This document shows positions 15,798 through 24,652 of a DNA stretch of 28,734 nt, in pieces; the first letter of the stretch is position 1; every line of letters begins with the position of its first letter. The position numbers and the translations under genes were made by a program. Source of the DNA: CAZDQL01 sp964507325 (lineage in GTDB: Bacteria; Planctomycetota; UBA1135; GCA-002686595); assembly GCA_964507325.1 (NCBI GenBank), contig CAZDQL010000084.1, positions 1 through 28,734 of the forward strand, read 5' to 3'. The notes beneath the pieces are model-generated. The model did no database searches. It saw only the letters and a program-made list of their open reading frames with translations, and was not told the DNA's origin.

Positions 15798-16777
15798 CGC
15801 GCTGGGCGCAGAGAGCGCCGCAATTGCCAGGCGTCGAGCGCGGCCAGGCCCGCCGCCGCGATCGCCAGCCAGAAGCCCGGTAGCAGGGTGGTCGTCGCCA
15901 GCTCGTCGAGCTTGACCCAGACGATCACCAACCCCAGGCCGAAGACGTCGAGCATCGCCCACTCGTCGACCAGGAACGCGGCGCGCAGGGTGGCCCGCGA
16001 GCCCCCTCCGAACCAGCGCAGCCGCAGCGAGAGCAGGGCTCGCAGAGCGGGCGCTGCCAGGACCCACACCCCCAGGGTGAGAGCCAGCAGGACCTCCTCG
16101 TGCTGGGTCATGCTCCACGTGGTCCCGGGCAGGTCCACCTCGTTCTTGACGAACAGCATGCCGTAGAGCGCCGCCTTCTCGACCACCAGCAGTGGGAAGG
16201 CGAAGGCGCCCGCCAGGGTCGCCGCGGCCACCGTGGAGAGCAGGCGCGCGTGCCAGGCGCCGGTCCCAACCCCTCGCGCCAGGGCGCGCGGCACCCCCCC
16301 CGACTCGAGTCGCCCGACCCAGAGGGTGGAGAGCATCGAGAGGGTGATCGCCAGGGCGAAGACGTAGATCCCCGGCCGCGAGGTGGCCGTCGCCAGGCCG
16401 ATCTGGATCGAGCCCACGAAGGCGCCGACGACGAAGACGTCGAGCATCGACCACTTGCCGAGCAGCTCCAGCCAGTGGGCGGTGGCCAGCCGCGTCCGAT
16501 GGGTCCCCGAGCCGCTCAAGATCCAGGCCAGGGCCAGGAGCTTGATCACCGGGAAGACCATCGAGAAGAGGAAGACGATCGTCGCCAGGATCCAGTTGCC
16601 GTCCTGCCACAGGCTCTCGATGCCCCCCCAGATCGAGTAGACCTCCAGAGGGGAGGTGGCGGTCTGGAAGGTGACCGTGGGCAGGGAGTAGGACCAGACC
16701 AGGGTCGAGGCGGACAGGAGCACCAGCGTCCAGGCGAGGGCCCGTCGAAGGGCGGCAACGGGCGGGGCGGGGCTCAT
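15785..16777 (-). CDS. Paraquat-inducible protein A (PqiA) family membrane protein
   Basis: A 330-residue integral membrane protein made of two homologous halves, each with PqiA helices. The repeated landmark is GKWSMLDVFVVG in the first half and DEWAMLDVFGLG in the second; FPVIKLLALAW is another family element. PqiA proteins belong to lipid-transport (MCE) systems between inner and outer membrane; pqiB/MCE partners are not in this window. The CxxC zinc pairs of E. coli PqiA are absent. I chose the ATG at 16777, with AGGA nearby and a TAGGAT hexamer just upstream; an ATG at 16855 would add 26 non-hydrophobic residues. Confidence 0.85.
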   Translation of the reverse strand: MSPAPPVAALRRALAWTLVLLSASTLVWSYSLPTVTFQTATSPLEVYSIWGGIESLWQDGNWILATIVFLFSMVFPVIKLLALAWILSGSGTHRTRLATAHWLELLGKWSMLDVFVVGAFVGSIQIGLATATSRPGIYVFALAITLSMLSTLWVGRLESGGVPRALARGVGTGAWHARLLSTVAAATLAGAFAFPLLVVEKAALYGMLFVKNEVDLPGTTWSMTQHEEVLLALTLGVWVLAAPALRALLSLRLRWFGGGSRATLRAAFLVDEWAMLDVFGLGLVIVWVKLDELATTTLLPGFWLAIAAAGLAALDAWQLRRSLRPARQVP

Positions 16778-17027
16778 AGACCGCGGGATCCTACTGGACT
16801 GCCTCCCTTCGGTGTGCTTTCCGCGAGAGCACTCGTCGTAGCCTCTTTGTTCCAAAGGACTTGGGGCGCCCTCCCCCCGGCGCAGGCCCTACGAGAAGGG
16901 TGACGGACGGACGCTGGGCTGGCGCGGGCCGTGGGGAGGCCTGAGCGTGGGCTCAGAGCGCGGCAGCCGAGGCGTCGACGGCCGGATGCCCACGGAAGGG
17001 AGGCAGTTCGCTCGGGCCACGGCTGGG

Positions 17028-17054
17028 GGGAGGGTCTCGCAATGAAACCCTCCC
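17028..17054 (-). terminator. Hairpin at the end of the esterase gene
   Basis: GGGAGGGT (17028-17035) pairs perfectly with ACCCTCCC (17047-17054) around an 11-base loop, touching the esterase stop codon. No U-tract follows on the minus strand, so it is a terminator-like or RNA-stabilising hairpin rather than a classic terminator. The rest of 16778-17027 shows no gene, tRNA or clear signal. Confidence 0.4.
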
Positions 17055-19210
17055 TAGCGCCGAGTCACCCGCTCCACGACCGGGACCAGCGCCGACATCC
17101 ACGCGCGCTGCCCCTCGCCGGTGATGTGAATGCCATCCCCGCGCAGACAGTCGTTCGCGCTCCCGTCCTCCTCGAGGAGGAGGGACCGCAGGTCGAGGTA
17201 GGTCACCTCGTCTCGTTCCCCGAGAGGGGCGATGCGAGCGTGGATCTCGTCGACCACGGCGCGGCGTGGATCGGCGGCGTCGACGCCCGCGGGGAAGGGG
17301 CCGCAGAGCAGGACGTGGGTCTGGGGCTCGCGCTCGCGTAGGCGGGTGACCACCGCTGCGATCCCCTCGGCGGTCTCGCGCGCGGTGTGCTTGGCGGCGT
17401 TCAGGTTGTTCACGCCGATCTGCAGTACGACCACCTCGGGGTCGATTGCGCGCAGCGCGCCGTGCTCGATGCGGAAGAGGAGGTGCTCGGTGCGGTCGCC
17501 GCTGATGCCGAGGGAGAGGGCGCCGAGGGTTCCGAAGGCGGCGTCGATCGCGCGCTCTCCCCATTCCCACGCCACGCGATCGTCGGAGCCGGTCAGCCCT
17601 TGCGTGATCGAGTCGCCGAGGAAGACGAGGCGCGCGTCGGGGTGCTTTTCGCCGAGAGCGCGCAGCGCGTCGAGCTGCCCCCACCACGTGCCGCCGCCCC
17701 ACCCGGCGGGTCCGCCGCGGTGCTCCGCCGACGGTGTCGCGCGCGTCGCGGGATTGCGGCCGAGCCCGCAGGCGTGCTGGATCTCCCGCACCAGCGGCGC
17801 CGGCGGGTGCAGTCCGTGGGGATGGTGACCGGCGTTCGGCTTCGGCCACATCACGACGCGGCCCCCGGCGTCCCGCCACAGCTGCGCGAGGCGCAGTCCG
17901 TTCGGTTCCGCGGGCACGACCCGGTCCGCGAGTCCCTGCACGAGGAAGAGGGGCACGCTGGGATCGACCTGGAGGAGGAGGAAGTCCCCGTGTTGCTGGG
18001 CGTCGTCTGCGTGCCAACCGTACGCGGCCAGGACGCGCGCCCAGTCCTCGTCCGAGCGCTTCCCACCGCGACCGCCGGGCCACGTGCGCAGGTCGCAGAC
18101 CGGATTGTCGGCGTAGAGCGCCGCGACCTGTCGGGGGTGGGAGGCCGCCCACCCGAGCAGCGGCAGACCGCCGCGGCTCATCCCCATCAACACCGGTCGG
18201 CTGGAGAGGCCGAGCTCGGTGAGCAGGGCGTGGAAGCGTTCCATCCGCTCCAGCGCGGGCGCGGAGCCGTAGAGGTTCGCGACGTCGACGTACGCCAGGT
18301 GATAGCCGCGATCGAGCAACGCCAGCTCCAGCGCCGGCTCGTGCCCGAAGAAGCGCATCCTCCACAGCCACGGACGTCCCTCCGCGACGACGTGGGGCTG
18401 GACGAGGGTGCAGCGAGGACCGTCGGGGAGCGCGAAGTCGAGTCGGGGGAAGCCGTGGTACTCGCTCTCCTCGAGCGCGTGTCCCCTCTCCGCGAGCCCC
18501 TCACCCAAGTCGAGCTCCGGCGCGCGAGGCGTCGAGATCGCTTCCGCGATCCGGTCCGCGATCGCCGCCGCGCCGAAGGAGCTCGGATGCACGCCGTCCA
18601 CGACCTGCCCGACGCTGAGCACGCGGGAGAGGTCCACGAACTCGACTCCTTGCGTGCGCGCCGCGCTCCGCAACGCCCGAGCGATGCGCTTGAGCCGCGG
18701 CGCGCGCTCGGCCAGATCGGCCCGGCGGTCCTCGTCCAGTCCCGGAGCATCGGGGAAGATCGGCGGCGGCGTGCACAGCAACACGCGCACCTCCGCGTTC
18801 GCCGAGCGCAAGGCCGTCACCATGGCGCGCGCGTCCGCTTCCAGATGCGCCGCGTGCTTCCAGTTGCCCCGCGTCCCGAGGCAGGTGTCGTTGGTGCCCA
18901 GGATCACCACCGCCAGGTCGGGTCTCCAGTCGGGGATGTAGGTCCAGACACCGCTCTTCACGTACGGCCGATCCCCCGCGGAGAGCAACGTGCGCCCTCC
19001 CTGTCCCCCATTCACCACCTCGTACTCCTCGCCCAGCCGCCATCCCAACTGCGCCGGATAGCAGTTCCTCTCGCGATCGGGCACTCGCGCGCCATAGGTG
19101 ATCGAATCGCCGATGCAGACGACCTTGCGTTGCGCCGTGGAGGGGAGCGCGAGGAGGAGGAGGGCGGCGAACAGGAAGAGTGCGGTGAACGGCGACGAAC
19201 GAGAGCGCAT
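17054..19210 (-). CDS. Secreted triple hydrolase fusion: SGNH esterase, alpha/beta hydrolase, SGNH esterase
   Basis: A 718-residue protein with a Sec signal (LFLFAALLLLALPSTAQ, residues 11-27). Domain 1 (~28-228) is an SGNH/GDSL hydrolase: GDSITYG (Ser36), GTND (105-108), DGVHPS (Asp205, His208). Domain 2 (~240-483) is an alpha/beta hydrolase: GMSRGG nucleophile elbow (Ser345), GLADRVVP (Asp429), His462/463. Domain 3 (~515-718) is a second SGNH domain of the PAF-acetylhydrolase-like type: GDSITQG (Ser534), IGVNNLN, GDGIHIT (Asp692, His695). All three triads look complete. SGNH members often deacetylate glycans; the exact substrates are not evident. Both SGNH domains come from different subfamilies, so this is a fusion rather than a simple duplication. 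It is divergent from the isomerase/sulfatase cluster, suggesting a shared glycan substrate. Confidence 0.9.
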   Translation of the reverse strand: MRSRSSPFTALFLFAALLLLALPSTAQRKVVCIGDSITYGARVPDRERNCYPAQLGWRLGEEYEVVNGGQGGRTLLSAGDRPYVKSGVWTYIPDWRPDLAVVILGTNDTCLGTRGNWKHAAHLEADARAMVTALRSANAEVRVLLCTPPPIFPDAPGLDEDRRADLAERAPRLKRIARALRSAARTQGVEFVDLSRVLSVGQVVDGVHPSSFGAAAIADRIAEAISTPRAPELDLGEGLAERGHALEESEYHGFPRLDFALPDGPRCTLVQPHVVAEGRPWLWRMRFFGHEPALELALLDRGYHLAYVDVANLYGSAPALERMERFHALLTELGLSSRPVLMGMSRGGLPLLGWAASHPRQVAALYADNPVCDLRTWPGGRGGKRSDEDWARVLAAYGWHADDAQQHGDFLLLQVDPSVPLFLVQGLADRVVPAEPNGLRLAQLWRDAGGRVVMWPKPNAGHHPHGLHPPAPLVREIQHACGLGRNPATRATPSAEHRGGPAGWGGGTWWGQLDALRALGEKHPDARLVFLGDSITQGLTGSDDRVAWEWGERAIDAAFGTLGALSLGISGDRTEHLLFRIEHGALRAIDPEVVVLQIGVNNLNAAKHTARETAEGIAAVVTRLREREPQTHVLLCGPFPAGVDAADPRRAVVDEIHARIAPLGERDEVTYLDLRSLLLEEDGSANDCLRGDGIHITGEGQRAWMSALVPVVERVTRR

Positions 19211-19383
19211 GGGTGGAACGCGGCCTGCAGGACCTGCGGGAATGGGGAGTGGTGTGACCTTACCCGACGAAGGGAATCGATGCGCGGCGGATCGCTCCCG
19301 CTCGTTCTGCTACCTTGGTCGCCCCGCGGTGGCGCGGAGGTACACGATGCGAACGATGGTCGCCCAGGTCGGAGGCGAGGGAC

Positions 19384-20301
19384 ATGCAGCTCGGATTCGT
19401 CAGCGCGATCTTCCCGGATAGCACTCTCCAGGAGGTGGTCACCTTCGCAGCCGAGGAGGGGTACCGCTGCGTCGAGCTGATGTGCTGGCCGCGCGGCGGG
19501 GCGGAGCGGCGCTACGCGGGGGTCACGCACATCGACGTCGCCGATTTCGGGGAGGGCGAGGCGCAGCGCGTGCGGGAGCTGATGCAGAGCTCGGGCGTGG
19601 CGATCAGCGGCCTCGGCTACTACCCGAACCCGCTCAGCCCGAACAGCGAGGAGTCCACGGTCGCCGTCCAGCACCTCGAGCGGGTCATCGGCGCCGCGCA
19701 GCGCCTGGGCGTGGGTCAGGTCAACACCTTCATCGGTCGCGACTGGAAGAGGACCGTCGACGAGAACTGGCCGCGCTTCCTGGAGACGTGGGAGCCGCTG
19801 GTCGCCTACGCCGAGGAGCGGGGCGTGCGCATCGGCATCGAGAACTGCCCCATGCTCTTCGGCCCCGACGAGTGGCCCGGCGGCAAGAACCTCGCGACCA
19901 CGCCGGCGATCTGGCGGCGGATGTTCGAAGCGCTTCCGAGCGCGAGCTTCGGACTCAACTACGACCCCTCGCACCTGCTCTGGCTGGGGATCGACCCGAT
20001 CCAGCCGCTGTTCGAGTTCGCCGAGCGCATCTTCCACGTCCACGCCAAGGACGTGCGGGTCGACCGCCGGCGACTCGAGGACGTCGGCATCCTCGCCTTC
20101 CCCCTCGAGTACCACGTTCCGAAGCTCCCCGGCCGGGGGGATCTGAACTGGGGGCACTTCTGCGCCGCGCTCTCCGAGATCGGCTACGAGGGTCCGATCT
20201 GCGTCGAGGTGGAAGACCGCGCGTACGAGGGATCGCTCGAGTCGCGCCGGGAGTCGTTGCGCCAGTCGGCGCGCTTCCTGCGCACCGTGCTGCCCATTTG
20301 A
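19384..20301 (+). CDS. Sugar phosphate isomerase/epimerase (xylose-isomerase-like TIM barrel)
   Basis: A 305-residue protein of the AP-endonuclease-2/IolE-like TIM-barrel family, which isomerises or epimerises sugars with a divalent metal. Signatures are LGFVSAIFPDSTLQEV at the start, RGVRIGIENCPM near 160 (metal-binding Glu), FGLNYDPSHLLWLGIDP near 196, IFHVHAKD near 220 and YEGPICVEVED near 270. The ATG at 19384 is preceded by GGAGGCGAGGG, a strong ribosome site; an in-frame ATG 23 codons upstream lies in promoter-like sequence and is less likely. It opens a plus-strand run with a nitroreductase and two sulfatases, consistent with sugar catabolism in the cytoplasm. Confidence 0.9.
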   Translation: MQLGFVSAIFPDSTLQEVVTFAAEEGYRCVELMCWPRGGAERRYAGVTHIDVADFGEGEAQRVRELMQSSGVAISGLGYYPNPLSPNSEESTVAVQHLERVIGAAQRLGVGQVNTFIGRDWKRTVDENWPRFLETWEPLVAYAEERGVRIGIENCPMLFGPDEWPGGKNLATTPAIWRRMFEALPSASFGLNYDPSHLLWLGIDPIQPLFEFAERIFHVHAKDVRVDRRRLEDVGILAFPLEYHVPKLPGRGDLNWGHFCAALSEIGYEGPICVEVEDRAYEGSLESRRESLRQSARFLRTVLPI

Positions 20302-20318
20302 TGGAGTCGAGAGTGACG

Positions 20319-20891
20319 ATGGACGTCCACGAACTGGTCGAGAAGAACCGCTCCTACCGTCGTTTCCACCAGGAGGTGGGGATCGACGAGGCCACCTTGC
20401 GCGGCCTGGTCGACCTCGCGCGCCTCTCCGCGTCGGGGAGGAACGCGCAGCCGCTGAAGTACGTTCTCTCCCGCGACGAGGCGAGGAACGCGTCGATCTT
20501 CCAGCATCTCGGCTGGGCCGGCTACCTCGAGGACTGGCCAGGACCGAGCGAGGGGGAGCGCCCCTCCGCCTACGTCGTCGTGCTCGGCGATCGGTCGATC
20601 ACCACCGACTTCGGCGTCGATCACGGGATCGCCGCGCAGACGATCCTGCTCGGCGCCACCGCGGCCGGCCTGGGCGGCTGCATCATCGCCACGGTGAATC
20701 GCCCGGCGGTCGCCGCGCTGCTCGGGCTCCCCGACCAGCTCGAGATCCTCTTCGTCATCGCGCTGGGCAAGCCCAAGGAGACGGTGGTCCTGACCCCGCT
20801 CGGTGAGGAGGGCGACATCAAGTACTGGCGCGATGCGGAGGGGGTGCACCACGTGCCGAAGCGGGCCTTGGAGGAGATCATCGTCGGCTGA
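20319..20891 (+). CDS. Nitroreductase family protein
   Basis: A 190-residue FMN-dependent nitroreductase-like protein. ELVEKNRSYRRFHQ at the start is the FMN-phosphate-binding signature; SASGRNAQPLKYVL and HGIAAQTILLGATAAGLGG are further family blocks, and the C-terminus has VIALGKPKE. Members reduce quinones, nitro groups, flavins or enones with NAD(P)H as cytoplasmic dimers; the substrate is not predictable. I chose the ATG at 20319 because family members begin about here and GGAG/GAGA precede it. An ATG at 20301 overlaps the isomerase stop as TGATG and would add six residues. The sulfatase gene starts 12 bp after its end. Confidence 0.88.
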   Translation: MDVHELVEKNRSYRRFHQEVGIDEATLRGLVDLARLSASGRNAQPLKYVLSRDEARNASIFQHLGWAGYLEDWPGPSEGERPSAYVVVLGDRSITTDFGVDHGIAAQTILLGATAAGLGGCIIATVNRPAVAALLGLPDQLEILFVIALGKPKETVVLTPLGEEGDIKYWRDAEGVHHVPKRALEEIIVG

Positions 20892-20903
20892 GGGCAAGGG
20901 ACG

Positions 20904-22514
20904 ATGGCAAGCAGCTCAGAGCGACGGTCGCACGCGCTCCACTGGACCACGCTCGGCGTCGCCCTCTGCGCGCTCTCGGCCTGCCGCGCGACGACGCCCG
21001 CCACGGAGGACGGGCGCACACCGCCCAACATCGTCCTGATCTACGCCGACGACGTCGGCTTCGGGGACCTCGGCTGCTACGGCGCCGAGCACGTCCGCAC
21101 GCCGCACATCGACGCGCTCGCGAGCGAGGGTCGCCGCTTCACCGACGTCCACTCCCCATCGGCGGTCTGCTCGCCTTCGCGCTACGGACTGCTGACCGGG
21201 CGCTACCCGGTGCGACGCAACCTGTGGGGGCCGATCGGGAAGGACCAACCTCTGTGCATCGACCCCGCGCGGCTCACCCTGGCGCGCGTGTTGCAGGAGG
21301 CCGGGTACGCCACGGCCTGCATCGGCAAGTGGCACCTGGGCTTCGGCAGCGAGGGACCGGACTGGAACGGCGAGCTGAAGCCCGGTCCGTTGGAGCTCGG
21401 CTTCGACCACTACTTCGGTCTGCCCGTGGTCAACAGCTCGCCGCCCTACGTGTACGTCGAGGACCACCGGGTCGTCGGCCTGGACCCGGCGGACCCGATC
21501 GTGAGAGGCGTGCGCAGCGCGACGCAGGTGTGGCCGGAGAAGGGCGGCTACGAGGCGCTGGGGGGCGGGCGACGGGCCCATGAGCTCTACCGGGACGAGC
21601 AGGTCGCCACGACCTTTGAGCAGCGCGCGGTCGCCTGGCTGGAGCGGAGGACGCTGGACGCCGACGAACGGCCCTTCTTCCTCTACCTCGCCACGACCAA
21701 CATCCACCACCCCTTCACCCCGGCCCCGCGCTTCCGGGGCAGCAGCGCCTGCGGTCGCTACGGCGACTTCATCCACGAGCTCGACTGGCTGGTCGGGGAG
21801 GTGCTGGCCGCCCTCGAGGCGCTGGGCGAGGCGCAGAACACGCTGGTCGTGCTCACGAGCGACAACGGCGGCATGCTCAACCTGGGTGGGCAGGAGGCCT
21901 GGCGCGCGGGTCACCGCCTCAACGGGGAGCTCCTGGGCTTCAAGTTCGGGGCCTGGGAGGGAGGCCACCGGGTGCCCCTCATCGCGCGCTGGCCCGGCCA
22001 CATCCCGGCGGGCACGCACAGCGACGCGCTCATCAGCCAGGTCGACCTGCTGGCCACTTTCGCGGCCGCCGCGGGCGCTTCCGTTCCAGAGGGCGAGGCG
22101 CAGGACAGCCTGGATCAGCTCGCGACCCTGGTCGGCGACCCCGTGCGACCGGTGCGCGAGCAGCTGATCGTCTCACCCAACCGCCCCTCCCACCTGGTCC
22201 TGCGCCGGCGGCAGTGGGCCTACCTCTCCGCTCGGGGCGAGGGCGGATTCGGACAGAAGAACGTGGGCGACCACTGCTTCGGAGGAGCAGCGGTCTTCCC
22301 CTTCACGGGCCAGGAGAACAGCGATTTCGCCGACGGCCGGCTGCTTCCCGACGCGCCGCCGGGGCAGCTCTACGATCTGAGCCGGGATCCGGGGCAGGCG
22401 CTGAACGTGTACGACCGGCATCCGGAAGTCGTGGCGGAGCTGGAAGCCGTCCTCGCTGAGTACCGTGCCGCGGCCCGGCCCGGGAAGCCGCTGGGCTGGA
22501 TCGATCGGCGATGA
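20904..22514 (+). CDS. Sulfatase (S1 family), lipoprotein
   Basis: A 536-residue type-I sulfatase. The lipoprotein signal ends LCALSAC, with Cys27 lipidated. Metal-site residues are in YADDVGFGD (Asp49-Asp50). The formylglycine motif CSPSR (Cys89) needs a formylglycine-generating enzyme encoded elsewhere. GKWHLGF and TSDNGG complete the catalytic set. Such enzymes remove sulfate esters from polysaccharides at the cell surface. The N-terminal HALHWTTLGVALCALSAC supports the ATG at 20904, 12 bp after the nitroreductase. CxPSR is the usual motif, unlike the CxPTR of the next gene, so the two are distinct rather than recent copies. The individual substrate is unknown. Confidence 0.93.
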   Translation: MASSSERRSHALHWTTLGVALCALSACRATTPATEDGRTPPNIVLIYADDVGFGDLGCYGAEHVRTPHIDALASEGRRFTDVHSPSAVCSPSRYGLLTGRYPVRRNLWGPIGKDQPLCIDPARLTLARVLQEAGYATACIGKWHLGFGSEGPDWNGELKPGPLELGFDHYFGLPVVNSSPPYVYVEDHRVVGLDPADPIVRGVRSATQVWPEKGGYEALGGGRRAHELYRDEQVATTFEQRAVAWLERRTLDADERPFFLYLATTNIHHPFTPAPRFRGSSACGRYGDFIHELDWLVGEVLAALEALGEAQNTLVVLTSDNGGMLNLGGQEAWRAGHRLNGELLGFKFGAWEGGHRVPLIARWPGHIPAGTHSDALISQVDLLATFAAAAGASVPEGEAQDSLDQLATLVGDPVRPVREQLIVSPNRPSHLVLRRRQWAYLSARGEGGFGQKNVGDHCFGGAAVFPFTGQENSDFADGRLLPDAPPGQLYDLSRDPGQALNVYDRHPEVVAELEAVLAEYRAAARPGKPLGWIDRR

Positions 22515-22548
22515 ACTGCCGGGTCGCAGCGGACGCCCCTGGCGACGT

Positions 22549-22561
22549 ACGGTGCTACCGT
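22549..22561 (+). promoter_or_regulatory. Candidate promoter and operator for the second sulfatase
   Basis: ACGGT-GCT-ACCGT is a perfect inverted repeat. Its right half forms TGCTACCGT, an extended -10 whose TACCGT (22556-22561) lies at -12 to -7 from the ATG at 22568, as for the FAH gene. This suggests a leaderless internal promoter that a repressor could cover. Inference from position only. Confidence 0.35.
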
Positions 22562-22567
22562 CAGCGC

Positions 22568-23989
22568 ATGGATTCCGCTCTGGCCCTCGTCTGCGCTCTG
22601 GTCCTGTTCGCCTGCACCACCACCGCCCCCGAGAAGCCCGATCGACGGCCACCCAACCTGGTGGTGATCCTCGCCGACGACATGGGCTACGGCGATCCGG
22701 CCTGCTTCAACCCGGACTCGCGCATCCCGACGCCGCACATCGATCGGCTCGCGCGCGAGGGGATGCGCTTCACCGATGCGCACTCCCCCGGCGCCTGGTG
22801 CGTGCCCACGCGCTACGGGCTCCTGACGGGTCGCTACCCCTGTCGTCCCGGTCGCTTCCGGGTGGGAGAGGGCCCGGTGATCGAAGCCGATCGGCTGACC
22901 CTCGCGTCCTTCCTGCGCTCCGCCGGCTACTCGACCGCGATGGTCGGCAAGTGGCACCTCGGCTTCGAGGGCGGCCCGCACACCGACGGCAGCGACCTCC
23001 ACGGCGGCCCCGTCGACCGCGGCTTCGAGCGCTTCTTCGGCATCCACGCCTCCCTGGACATCCCCCCCTACTACTACATCCGCGACCGCACGCCCGTCGC
23101 CCCGCCCACCGAGCAGGTCGAGGCGAGCGGCACCGAGGGGTGGACGAAGATCCAGGGTGCCTTCTGGCGCGAGGGGAAGATCGCGCCCGGCTTCGTCCAC
23201 GCGCAGGTGCATGCGCGCTTCGAGGCGGAGGCCGTGGCCTACCTGGACGAACAGGCGCAGTCGGAGCGGCCCTTCTTCCTCTACCTCGCTCTCGCCTCCC
23301 CTCACACCCCCTGGCTCCCGGACCCGGAGTTCGCCGGGACGAGCGGCGCCGACCTGTACGGCGACTTCGTCGCCCAGGTCGACGCGACGGTCGGAGAGGT
23401 GCTCGCCGCCCTGGACCGCAACGGCCAGGCCGAGAACACCCTGGTGCTGTTCACCTCGGACAACGGCCCGGTCTGGTACCCCGCCGACGTCGAACGCTTC
23501 GGCCACGCCTCGACCGGCCCCTACCGCGGCATGAAGAGCGACTCGTGGGAGGGCGGACACCGCATGCCCTTCGTCGTGCGTTGGCCCGAGCGCACGCCCG
23601 CGGGCACCGTCAGCGACCAGCTCTTGTGCTTCACGGACCTGCTGGCCACCGCGGCGGACCTCGTGGGGACCCCGCTCCCCCCGGGCACCACCGAGGACAG
23701 CCACAGCCTGCTCCCGGTCCTCGTCGACGAGACCTCCTCGACGACCCGTGGACCCACGGTCCTCAAAGCCAACGCCGCCGTGATCCGCGACGGCCACTGG
23801 AAGCTGATCACCCACCTCGGCTCCGGAGGCTTCTCGAAGCCCCGCCGCGTCGAACCCGACTCGGGAGGTCCCCGGGGACAGCTCTACGACCTGAGCACCG
23901 ACCCCGGCGAGACCACCAACCGCTGGAGCCAGCACCGCGAGTTGGTCGAGCGACTCACCGAGCTGCTCGCACCCTACCGCTCCGAGTGA
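22568..23989 (+). CDS. Sulfatase (S1 family), lipoprotein, CxPTR type
   Basis: A 473-residue type-I sulfatase. The signal MDSALALVCALVLFAC has a lipobox Cys at 16. ILADDMGYGD gives the metal aspartates (Asp37-Asp38), CVPTR (Cys78) is the formylglycine motif with Thr in place of the more common Ser, and GKWHLGF plus TSDNGP follow. It lies 53 bp after the first sulfatase. An ATG at 22511 overlaps the previous stop, but would put 19 polar residues before the signal peptide, so 22568 is better. Like its neighbour it should act on sulfated glycans outside the cytoplasm. The region after it (23990-24164) holds nothing I can support. Confidence 0.93.
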   Translation: MDSALALVCALVLFACTTTAPEKPDRRPPNLVVILADDMGYGDPACFNPDSRIPTPHIDRLAREGMRFTDAHSPGAWCVPTRYGLLTGRYPCRPGRFRVGEGPVIEADRLTLASFLRSAGYSTAMVGKWHLGFEGGPHTDGSDLHGGPVDRGFERFFGIHASLDIPPYYYIRDRTPVAPPTEQVEASGTEGWTKIQGAFWREGKIAPGFVHAQVHARFEAEAVAYLDEQAQSERPFFLYLALASPHTPWLPDPEFAGTSGADLYGDFVAQVDATVGEVLAALDRNGQAENTLVLFTSDNGPVWYPADVERFGHASTGPYRGMKSDSWEGGHRMPFVVRWPERTPAGTVSDQLLCFTDLLATAADLVGTPLPPGTTEDSHSLLPVLVDETSSTTRGPTVLKANAAVIRDGHWKLITHLGSGGFSKPRRVEPDSGGPRGQLYDLSTDPGETTNRWSQHRELVERLTELLAPYRSE

Positions 23990-24164
23990 TCCGACCACCA
24001 CCCAGCCAAGCCTGGGCCCGGACCCGAGCCGCACGACGAGCCGACAGCACCTGGGCGAGGTGACGGGCGGCCCCGGAGCGGCAACAGACTAGCGACCGCC
24101 GGTGTCCGCGAGCGGGGAATGGCGGGTAGGACGACGATTGTGGACTTCGCGCGTGGATCGGGAA

Positions 24165-24611
24165 CTACGTGCCCGTGGGCAAAGTGGTGCAGAAGCAGTA
24201 GAAGGTGAATGAATTCCACCACGGTTGATTCGCGAAGTTGTTGCACTCGAAGACGAACGCATCGAAGTCGTATTGACTCGCGCACGTGCTCTGCACCCTG
24301 AAGGACCCCGTGTCACCCTCGGTGATCCGTCGTCCGTCGATCTGGAAGCAGTAGGCGTTGCCAGGATCTTGAGTGAACTGCCACTCAACAATCGTCTTGC
24401 ACTCCTCTCCCGGACACGTGTGGCAGTAGTCGAAATCCGCAGCACCGTCGGTCTCGCTGCTGAATTCGATCGTGACGGAAACCCCGGGCGGGAATGATCC
24501 TTCCGGTTCGTTCGAGTGGCCGAGTGCGGAGCAGATGTTGTTGCAGTCATCCGCGATCGCGCCGGGCAGGAGGAAGGCCATCAGGACTAGCGACAGGCTG
24601 ATTTCTCTCAT
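24165..24611 (-). CDS. Small secreted cysteine-rich protein of unknown function
   Basis: A 148-residue protein. A Sec signal (LSLVLMAFLLPGAIA, cleavage near AIA-DD) precedes a mature domain with ten cysteines, including CNNIC, YCHTCPGEEC and FYCFC, which suggests disulfide bonds outside the cytoplasm. Aromatic and beta-prone stretches (VSVTIEFSSETDGAADFDYC, AYCFQIDGRRITEGDTGSFR) suggest a beta-sandwich. I do not recognise the family. GC content is visibly lower than in the neighbouring sulfatases. I chose the ATG at 24611 because it starts the signal; an ATG 26 codons upstream would bury it. No ribosome site is apparent; a run of C precedes the start. The next minus-strand gene upstream ends 41 bp away. 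Confidence 0.7.
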   Translation of the reverse strand: MREISLSLVLMAFLLPGAIADDCNNICSALGHSNEPEGSFPPGVSVTIEFSSETDGAADFDYCHTCPGEECKTIVEWQFTQDPGNAYCFQIDGRRITEGDTGSFRVQSTCASQYDFDAFVFECNNFANQPWWNSFTFYCFCTTLPTGT

Positions 24612-24652
24612 TGGGGGGGAGATTGGGTGCGTAGGTTTGCGGAAGATGGGGT

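Noticed and set aside
17387..19480. A 697-codon plus-strand open frame opposite the triple hydrolase
   Set aside because: No recognisable motif and biased Arg/Val/Gln content; the minus-strand frame carries three catalytic triads.
22370..24034. A 554-codon minus-strand open frame opposite the sulfatases
   Set aside because: Low-complexity Gly/Val/Glu content, no domain; the sulfatase frames are certain.
24225..24497. A 90-codon plus-strand frame opposite the Cys-rich secreted gene
   Set aside because: No ribosome site and no signature; the minus frame has a clear signal peptide and ten cysteines.
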